A DNA stretch of 19,560 bases from an uncultured Ignavibacteriota bacterium (GTDB lineage: Bacteria > Bacteroidota > Ignavibacteria > UBA10030 > UBA8401), in contig CAIVNT010000545.1 of assembly GCA_903907305.1 (NCBI GenBank), positions 1 through 19,560 of the forward strand, written 5' to 3'. The notes under the pieces are model-generated. The model worked only from the letters and a program-made list of their open reading frames with translations. It made no database searches and was not told where the DNA came from. The position numbers and the translations under genes are program-made. Below are positions 13,212 to 19,560 of the stretch, in pieces (within the stretch, counting starts at the first letter, position 1; each line of letters starts with the position of its first letter).

Positions 13212-15656
13212 ATGAATCCGATGTTGAGAATGATGCTGACAACCGTTGTAATGACGGTTGTTCTTTTTGCGCAAAATAAACCGGCGATCGTTGTGTTCGA
13301 TGAAGACGATGCCGCCGGAGTTGGATATTACGATGCGTCATGGGGCACAGTCACTGCTCCGAGTACACTATCGCTTTCGGGCGGCAGCGGAGACAAATTA
13401 TCTATTGAGACGACTCAGCACTATTCCGGCTTCCATTGCGGCACTGTGCAATGGAAATCCGCCGCAACCGGAGCATGGATGTTATTTGTTGCGAGTCCCA
13501 CCTGGGCTCCCCAAAATGCCGCTGGATATGATAGTATCGTATTTTTTGTGAACGGACCGACGGCGGTCGCTGCATCAGCTCTGCCGAAGATTGGAATGGA
13601 AAGTACAGCGAATAAACTTTCGTCACTTGTGGCGATTGGCGATGTGCTCACTTCCGGTATAGATGCGGATACGCTCACGTGGCAAAAAGTGAGTATTGCG
13701 ATGACGGCGTTCCAGCCGTATAATAATTTTGATCCGGCTATTTTTAAAGATTTCAATTTCCATCAGAACGCTACAGACAATATCGGCCATACAATGTGGT
13801 TCGATAATGTGCGGATCATTTCAAACACGGTCGTTGTTGTTGATTCCACAAAGCCGAGTGCGCCTGCAAGGATCGTTGCACGCGTCGGCGACAAGAGCAT
13901 GACACTGCATTGGAATAAAAGTCCCCAGCCGAACATCACGGGATATAATGTCCTCCGCGCCACATCCATCAGCGGTCCTTATACAAAGATGAACACAAAG
14001 ATTCTGCCAACACAAAGTTATTATGATGTGAATGTATCGAACGGACAAACATATTATTTTACCGTCTCTTCGGTCAATTCGTTACTTGAAGTGAGTCCGA
14101 ACTCCGATACGATCTCCGTTACACCGCTGCCGTTCGCTACTACCGATGCTTTTCTGGAATATATTCAACAGACATCGTTCGATTATTTCTGGTATGAAGC
14201 CAATCCGAAGAACGGACTGATCAAAGACCGAAGCACGAAAGATTCTCCCGCGAGTATTGCCGCAGTCGGCTTTGGTTTGACGGCGATCGGAATCGGTATC
14301 GATCACGGATATATCACGCGTGCAGAAGGACGTGACCGAACGCTGACAACGATCAAAACATTCTGGAACGGACCGCAGGCGAGCGCCCCCATCGGAACGA
14401 TCGGATATAAAGGATGGTTCTATCATTTCCTTGATATGAATTCCGCCACTCGAACTTGGACCTGTGAACTGTCGTCGATCGATACAGGATTGCTGCTTGC
14501 CGGGATGTTGTATTCAAAACAGTATTTTAACGGTGCTGATTCATCCGAGACGCAGATCCGTGCGTTGACCGATTCTGTCTTTAACCGTATCGACTGGAAT
14601 TGGATGCGCAATTCAGGATTTTCACTGACCATGGGATGGAACCCGGAGTCTAATTTTATCGCATCCCGTTGGATCGGATATAACGAAGCAATGATCCTCT
14701 ATATTATTGGACTCGGCGCACCAAGCAATTCCCTATCTGCGGTCAATTGGACAGAGTGGACAAAAGGATATCAATGGTATTACAGTTCACGGATAGGAAA
14801 CTATTTTGTGAATTTTCCGCCGTTGTTCGGTCATCAGTATTCCCACAGTTGGGTCGATTTCAGGAATATTGCCGATACGTATATGAAAGCAAAAGGGATC
14901 ACCTATTTTGAAAATTCCCGCCGTGCTACGCTGGATCAGCGGTTATACTGCATAGAGAATCCAAAAGGATTCACCGGTTACGGTCCGAATATGTGGGGAA
15001 TCACCGCAAGTGATGTGCCGACAGGATATAACGCACGCGGGACGAATATGAATGATGACGGTACTCTGAATGCTACCGCACCGGGCGGTTCCATGCCATT
15101 CGCGCCGGAGGTCACCATCCCCGCATTGAAAGAGATGTATGATGTCCATCGGCAGAAGATTTGGACAGGTTATGGATTCACCGATGCATTCAATTTGACA
15201 CTGAATTGGTGGGGACCGGATGTGCTGGGAATCGATCAGGGGCCGATCATACTCATGACGGAAAATTACCGAACGGGGAATGTGTGGAAGACATTCATGA
15301 AAGAAAAGATCGTAACAGACGGTTTACTCAAAGCGGGATTCACTACGGTTACCGGTGTGACCGATCCTCAGAATATACTGCCGACGGAATATTCCTTGTC
15401 ACAGAATTATCCGAATCCGTTTAATCCTTCCACTGTCATAACGTATTCAGTTCCATTGAATGGGAAAGATGACGTTGTCACCCTACGGATCTTTACCATG
15501 CTGGGGCAGGAAGTTGCAACGCTGGTGAATGAGCACAAAGAACCGGGTGTGCATACGGCAGTCTTCAAAAATTCGAACAGATCGAGCGGTGTGTATTTCT
15601 ACAAATTAACGGCAGGAAATTATTCTGAAACAAAGAAAATGATATTTGCAAAATGA
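13212..15656 (+). CDS. T9SS-exported GH144-type endo-beta-1,2-glucanase with extra N-terminal and Fn3 domains
   Basis: 814 residues. Signal peptide M-N-P-M-L-R-M-M-L-T-T-V-V-M, cleavage near L-F-A/Q-N (residue 21). About 24-213: beta-rich domain with a jelly-roll, CBM-like look, ending M-W-F-D-N-V-R-I. About 214-307: Fn3 domain. About 312-710: catalytic (alpha/alpha)6-type domain of the Pfam 'glucoamylase' family PF10091, which includes GH144. Its motifs include F-D-Y-F-W-Y-E, E-L-S-S-I-D-T-G-L-L-L-A-G (E419, D424), G-Y-N-E-A-M-I-L-Y (E492), F-G-H-Q-Y-S-H-S-W-V-D, E-N-S-R-R-A-T and G-I-D-Q-G-P-I. About 724-814: T9SS sorting domain (N732 of N-Y-P-N-P-F-N-P-S-T). Characterised GH144 enzymes cut beta-1,2-glucan by inversion. 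Its stop overlaps the next start by 4 bases (ATGA). Confidence 0.9.
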   Translation: MNPMLRMMLTTVVMTVVLFAQNKPAIVVFDEDDAAGVGYYDASWGTVTAPSTLSLSGGSGDKLSIETTQHYSGFHCGTVQWKSAATGAWMLFVASPTWAPQNAAGYDSIVFFVNGPTAVAASALPKIGMESTANKLSSLVAIGDVLTSGIDADTLTWQKVSIAMTAFQPYNNFDPAIFKDFNFHQNATDNIGHTMWFDNVRIISNTVVVVDSTKPSAPARIVARVGDKSMTLHWNKSPQPNITGYNVLRATSISGPYTKMNTKILPTQSYYDVNVSNGQTYYFTVSSVNSLLEVSPNSDTISVTPLPFATTDAFLEYIQQTSFDYFWYEANPKNGLIKDRSTKDSPASIAAVGFGLTAIGIGIDHGYITRAEGRDRTLTTIKTFWNGPQASAPIGTIGYKGWFYHFLDMNSATRTWTCELSSIDTGLLLAGMLYSKQYFNGADSSETQIRALTDSVFNRIDWNWMRNSGFSLTMGWNPESNFIASRWIGYNEAMILYIIGLGAPSNSLSAVNWTEWTKGYQWYYSSRIGNYFVNFPPLFGHQYSHSWVDFRNIADTYMKAKGITYFENSRRATLDQRLYCIENPKGFTGYGPNMWGITASDVPTGYNARGTNMNDDGTLNATAPGGSMPFAPEVTIPALKEMYDVHRQKIWTGYGFTDAFNLTLNWWGPDVLGIDQGPIILMTENYRTGNVWKTFMKEKIVTDGLLKAGFTTVTGVTDPQNILPTEYSLSQNYPNPFNPSTVITYSVPLNGKDDVVTLRIFTMLGQEVATLVNEHKEPGVHTAVFKNSNRSSGVYFYKLTAGNYSETKKMIFAK

Positions 15657-17041
15657 TGAAACTCACCGTCTCTTTCTTCCTTTTCTGTTCGTTGTTGACC
15701 GCATCAACGCCGCATGATTCTCTGAAAAGATATTTTGCGGATGGTTTTCTTGATACACTGCAGCACCGTACATTCAATTACTTCTGGGAGTATGTCGATC
15801 CTGCAACAGGATTAACTCCGGACCGGTATCCGACCAAGACATTTTCCAGTACTGCCGCGATCGGATTTGCGTTGACTGCGTACGGAATCGGTGCCGAACA
15901 AAAGTATGTTTCCCGGCAGGCGGCTGCGGACAGAGTCCTAACCACACTGAAATTTCTGTATCTGCTTCCACAGGGAGATGCGCAGATGGGAACGGCCGGG
16001 CATCGCGGTTTCTACTATCACTTCCTCAATCTTGAAACAGGGACCCGCTTCAATAAAGAGATCGAGCTTTCAACGATCGATACAGCGCTGCTTCTTGCCG
16101 GTGTCCTGGTCTGTCAATCATATTTTGACAATGCAACAGCAACAGAGCGTTCACTACGTTCCTATGCCGATTCATTGTACCGCAGAGTGGATTGGAAATG
16201 GCTCCAACCTCGTCCACCGCTGCTGAGTATGGGGTGGTTTCCTGGAAGCGGATTTCATAAATCAGAGTGGGATGGTTACAATGAAGCGATGATCCTGTAC
16301 ATTCTCGCATTAGGGTCACCGACACATCCCGTAGACGAACAGGCGTGGAACGGATTCACCGGAAAATATCAGTGGATGAAGTACTACGGAGAAGAATTCG
16401 TCAGTTTTGGTCCGTTGTTCGGCCATCAATATTCACATGCGTGGATCGATTTTCGGGGAATCAAGGATGCTTATATGCATTCAAAAGGAATCGACTATTT
16501 CGAGAACTCACGGCGGGCAACGTTAACCCAGCAATCGTATGCAAAAAATAATCCTTCAACAATGAACGGTTACTCAGAATTGATGTGGGGATTCACCGCA
16601 TGCGACGGTCCGGCGGATGAGAAGCGGAGTGTGGACGGAATTGCGCGGCAATTTTCAGGTTATTCTGCACGCGGAGTTTCGGCAGATTGGACACATGATG
16701 ACGGAACGATCGCTCCCACTGCCGCGGGTGGATCGATCGCATTTGCACCGGAGCAATGTGTTCCAACGCTGAAGTCGATGAGTGAAAAAGTGTCCGGATT
16801 ATATACAAAGTATGGATTTCTTGATGCGTTCAATTTGACATATATTACGGACCGCACTCCCAATGGATGGGTCGATCACGATTATCTCGGTATCGATCAA
16901 GGCCCTATCGTGATCATGATCGAGAATCTTCGTTCGGAACTTGTCTGGAGTGTGATGAAAAAGAATAAATATATTGTTACAGGATTACAACGCGCGGGAT
17001 TCACCGGCGGCTGGCTCCAACAACAATCACACGGGAAGTAA
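15653..17041 (+). CDS. GH144-type beta-1,2-glucan-active enzyme, signal peptide but no T9SS tail
   Basis: 462 residues from 15653. The ATG at 15656 is equally possible and differs by one Met. Signal peptide M-K-L-T-V-S-F-F-L-F-C-S-L-L-T-A-S with no proper lipobox, so a soluble periplasmic protein is expected. The remainder is a single PF10091/GH144 domain, about the length of minimal GH144 enzymes. It repeats the motifs of the preceding gene: F-N-Y-F-W-E, E-L-S-T-I-D-T-A-L-L-L-A-G (E138, D143), G-Y-N-E-A-M-I-L-Y (E211), F-G-H-Q-Y-S-H-A-W-I-D, E-N-S-R-R-A-T and G-I-D-Q-G-P-I. It has no extra N-terminal, Fn3 or sorting domain. GH144 includes both endo-glucanases and an exo sophorose-releasing enzyme from Parabacteroides; which this is cannot be told from motifs. 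It probably trims imported oligomers. The ATGA overlap suggests translational coupling. Confidence 0.88.
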   Translation: MMKLTVSFFLFCSLLTASTPHDSLKRYFADGFLDTLQHRTFNYFWEYVDPATGLTPDRYPTKTFSSTAAIGFALTAYGIGAEQKYVSRQAAADRVLTTLKFLYLLPQGDAQMGTAGHRGFYYHFLNLETGTRFNKEIELSTIDTALLLAGVLVCQSYFDNATATERSLRSYADSLYRRVDWKWLQPRPPLLSMGWFPGSGFHKSEWDGYNEAMILYILALGSPTHPVDEQAWNGFTGKYQWMKYYGEEFVSFGPLFGHQYSHAWIDFRGIKDAYMHSKGIDYFENSRRATLTQQSYAKNNPSTMNGYSELMWGFTACDGPADEKRSVDGIARQFSGYSARGVSADWTHDDGTIAPTAAGGSIAFAPEQCVPTLKSMSEKVSGLYTKYGFLDAFNLTYITDRTPNGWVDHDYLGIDQGPIVIMIENLRSELVWSVMKKNKYIVTGLQRAGFTGGWLQQQSHGK

Positions 17042-17050
17042 AGAGTATTG

Positions 17051-19560
17051 ATGAACAACCGATACACTTTTGACAGAATTCTTTCACGAAATATCTTTTC
17101 GTTGAACGGACTATGGGACGTTGCCGGCGGGACTGACGATGTCATCCCTACAATATTTCCTTCTGCTGTTCCGGTCCCCGCTGTTGTGGATATGGCTGAA
17201 CCGCCGTATGACTGGCAATCATTTGAATTCCACTACTATCGTACGTCGTTCACAATCGATCAGCTTTCTTCATCTGCATTTGTCTATTTAAGAATTGCTC
17301 AGAGTATGTTCGGCACCGAAGTATGGCTGAACGGGCAGCATCTCGGCGGTTCGATCAGCTGTTACACATCCCACGAATACCAATTGAATGAGCATCTTCA
17401 TACGGATGGAACGAACGAATTGATCGTCCGTGTCGGTGCGCGCTCGACGTTGCCGCCGGAAAGTGCTGTCGGCCGGGATCAGGAAAAGGAGATATTTACG
17501 CCCGGAATCTGGGGGGACGTGTCGCTTGTGTGCACGGGCGGTGCCAGGGTGAAACTTGTGCAGGTCATCCCGCATATCGGACGTTCCGTTGCCGAAGTCC
17601 GGGTGTGGATCGAGAATCTGGAATTTAAACGTGAATCATTATTGATCTCCGCACGCATCTTTGAAAAACGCTCAGGAGAAGTTGTCTCGCCGATCGTCGA
17701 TACGAGAATGATGATCAGTGATCATACAACCGAACAATATGTGTTCGAACTGCCGATCGACAATATGAAACTCTGGTCTCCGGAGCATCCGTTCCTGTAT
17801 GATGTTGAAGTGACGATCGAAGAAGGACAGTCGATCCACGATTCGCTGAAGCCGACGTTCGGCATGCGGGAATTCACGATCGTCGGTGCTGATTTCTTTT
17901 TGAACGGGAAGAAGATACTCCTACGGGGGAGCAATATTGCGTTCCATCGTTTTCTTTCGGATAAACAGCGGAAGCTGTTGCCGTGGGACAGAGAATGGAT
18001 CAAAAAAGCACTCATCGATATTCCCAAAGACCACAACTTCAATTTCTTCCGGAACCATCTCGGACAGATGTACACTTCGTGGTATGATATTGCCGATGAA
18101 CACGGCATGCTCATCCAAAATGAGTGGCAGTTCTGGTGTGTCACCGGAACAGATGTACAGATCAGAAAAGAGTTCACCGAATGGCTTCACGATAATTGGA
18201 ACCATCCGAGCATCATCATGTGGGATCCGATCAATGAATCGACCGATGACACCGTGCAGACGGAGATCGTCGCCGAGATGAAAGAACTCGATCCGACCCG
18301 TCCATGGGAATCGGTCGATTTTCTGGAAGAACATCCATACATCTATTCACTCGGAATGGTGCTGAACAACAGAAAATTCGGATTTTCCCGATCGTTGCAG
18401 GAGATCGAACAGCTGCCGGTCCCGTCGATGCTCAACGAATTCCTCTGGTGGTGGTTCAACGACAAATGGGAACCGACTGTTTTGACGAAGATGATCGTTC
18501 AGCGTTGGATGGGAAGAACGTATACGAATGAGGATGTGCTCGCGCATCAATCATTCCTTGCGCAGGAGCTGATCGAACAGTTCCGTCGGATGCGAGTGAA
18601 AGCGATACAGCCGTTCGTGTATATCAGTAATAACGATGGACCGACAGCGCACTGGTTTCTCGGCGATATCAAAGACCTTCAGCCGAAGCCGCTGCTCAAA
18701 ACGATCCGTGATGCTTTTGCTCCGTTCGCCGTCAGTATAGAGCTTTGGGACAGACATTTTACTGTGAAAGAAGAATATACTGTTCGCATTTTTGTCTTCA
18801 ATGACTCACAATATCGCCGGAGCGGTGTGTTGAAATTCGGCGTGCTCACTTCGGACCTGCAATGGATTGAAGAGAAAAATATTTCTCTGACGCTTGATCC
18901 GACCTCCGATCAGATATTCACCGAAACATTCGTCCTGCCGAATGCGCTAGATGAATGGAGTGTCACTGCACAATTGTCCGAAAATAATTCCGTTGTTTCA
19001 TTGAGTAAGAAGATCACTCATGCCATCCATCCGCCGTCAGTTCCCGCATTGAAGGATCCGGTTGCGCTGTTCGATCCGTCGCAGGAGATCGAGACATATT
19101 TCGGTCAGGAAGGGATCCTGTTCCAATCGCTGAATGACTGGGACCTTTCCCGTTCATCCACGGTGATCATCAACGGCAACGTGCTTGGAAACCGTCTCTA
19201 TAAAAAGTGGAAAGAACAGATCACGGAATTTGTGAAGAACGGCGGAACGCTGATCCTGATCGAGCCGGAATTCCGTGTTGTCGGCAGCGCAAAACATTCG
19301 GTGATCGATGGTGTTGAACTATCCATAACGCACCGCGCCGATCTTGATAAGGGGGGATATGATTCCTATGTGTTTGCCGAATCTCCGGCGCACCCTTTGT
19401 GGAGAAATGTTCCGAAAGAATATTTGAAGCTCTTTAACGGTTCGTACGGCGGAGAGATCGTTTCGCAATACGATGTTGATTTTTCCGAGCCGTCCGAACG
19501 GTTGGCAAGCTGCGGAATGGATCTGGGAGTTGTTGCGGCGTCGGAACTGAATGCAGGGCG
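17051..19560 (+). CDS. GH2-type glycoside hydrolase (3' end missing)
   Basis: The frame is open from the ATG at 17051 to the right edge: 836 codons, no stop. The start lies 9 bases after the previous stop, with AAAGAG upstream. No signal peptide, so cytoplasmic. Residues about 15-165 form the GH2 sugar-binding sandwich (S-L-N-G-L-W-D; V-W-L-N-G-Q-H-L-G-G). About 165-265 is an immunoglobulin-like domain and about 275-575 the catalytic barrel: L-R-G-S-N-I-A-F-H-R (291-300), N-F-F-R-N-H, W-D-P-I-N-E (E396, candidate acid/base) and M-L-N-E-F (E463, candidate nucleophile). Beyond about 665, I-T-E-F-V-K-N-G-G-T-L-I-L-I resembles the class I glutamine-amidotransferase-like fold found in some galactosidases. 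GH2 covers beta-galactosidase, glucuronidase, mannosidase and others. Operon position suggests a beta-glucan oligosaccharide substrate, which would be unusual. Confidence 0.88.
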   Translation, partial: MNNRYTFDRILSRNIFSLNGLWDVAGGTDDVIPTIFPSAVPVPAVVDMAEPPYDWQSFEFHYYRTSFTIDQLSSSAFVYLRIAQSMFGTEVWLNGQHLGGSISCYTSHEYQLNEHLHTDGTNELIVRVGARSTLPPESAVGRDQEKEIFTPGIWGDVSLVCTGGARVKLVQVIPHIGRSVAEVRVWIENLEFKRESLLISARIFEKRSGEVVSPIVDTRMMISDHTTEQYVFELPIDNMKLWSPEHPFLYDVEVTIEEGQSIHDSLKPTFGMREFTIVGADFFLNGKKILLRGSNIAFHRFLSDKQRKLLPWDREWIKKALIDIPKDHNFNFFRNHLGQMYTSWYDIADEHGMLIQNEWQFWCVTGTDVQIRKEFTEWLHDNWNHPSIIMWDPINESTDDTVQTEIVAEMKELDPTRPWESVDFLEEHPYIYSLGMVLNNRKFGFSRSLQEIEQLPVPSMLNEFLWWWFNDKWEPTVLTKMIVQRWMGRTYTNEDVLAHQSFLAQELIEQFRRMRVKAIQPFVYISNNDGPTAHWFLGDIKDLQPKPLLKTIRDAFAPFAVSIELWDRHFTVKEEYTVRIFVFNDSQYRRSGVLKFGVLTSDLQWIEEKNISLTLDPTSDQIFTETFVLPNALDEWSVTAQLSENNSVVSLSKKITHAIHPPSVPALKDPVALFDPSQEIETYFGQEGILFQSLNDWDLSRSSTVIINGNVLGNRLYKKWKEQITEFVKNGGTLILIEPEFRVVGSAKHSVIDGVELSITHRADLDKGGYDSYVFAESPAHPLWRNVPKEYLKLFNGSYGGEIVSQYDVDFSEPSERLASCGMDLGVVAASELNAG

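Noticed and set aside
13212..17041. Naming the two PF10091 proteins glucoamylases
   Set aside because: The Pfam name is historical. The conserved motifs place them with GH144-type enzymes, and starch activity is not supported by anything here.

Overview
The window comes from a member of the Bacteroidota/Chlorobiota superphylum, most likely Ignavibacteriota or a close relative such as Kryptonia. Four exported proteins end in a type IX secretion (T9SS) C-terminal domain. Three of these carry the N-Y-P-N-P-F-N-P-S-T signature with G-Q-E-V-A-T-L-V or G-R-S-I-A-S, typical of that group; the fourth is divergent. There is also a PorV/PorQ-type outer-membrane protein, a TonB-dependent receptor, and start sites with weak Shine-Dalgarno sequences. 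All ten genes lie on the + strand.

Region 1 (1-3121) holds two proteins built from tandem CBM9-like beta-sandwich modules plus a T9SS tail. The first is cut by the window edge, and a clear intrinsic terminator separates the two. Region 2 (3122-10675) holds a TonB-dependent receptor with a carboxypeptidase-regulatory-like N-terminal domain, a 1095-residue exported multidomain protein with a divergent T9SS-like tail, and a PorV/PorQ-family barrel. The receptor and the 1095-residue gene are each preceded by a copy of the same palindromic intergenic repeat. No SusD homologue is present.

Region 3 (10818-19560) is a very compact operon (gaps of 3, -4 and 9 bases). It encodes a cytoplasmic GH94 phosphorylase of cellobiose-phosphorylase size, a T9SS-exported GH144 (endo-beta-1,2-glucanase-type) enzyme with an extra N-terminal domain and an Fn3 domain, a second GH144 enzyme with a signal peptide but no T9SS tail, and a cytoplasmic GH2-type enzyme that runs off the right edge.

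The simplest reading is a beta-1,2-glucan (sophoro-oligosaccharide) utilisation locus. CBM9-like surface proteins and the T9SS GH144 would bind and cut the polymer outside the cell. The TonB receptor, perhaps helped by the 1095-residue protein and the PorV homologue, would import oligomers. The second GH144 would trim them in the periplasm, and GH94 plus GH2 would finish them in the cytoplasm. The GH144 family assignment carries the substrate inference. The roles of GH94, GH2, the CBM9 proteins and the receptor are inferred from context. No inner-membrane transporter, regulator, SusD or GH3 beta-glucosidase is seen inside the window. No tRNA, rRNA, CRISPR array, insertion sequence or transposase was recognised.
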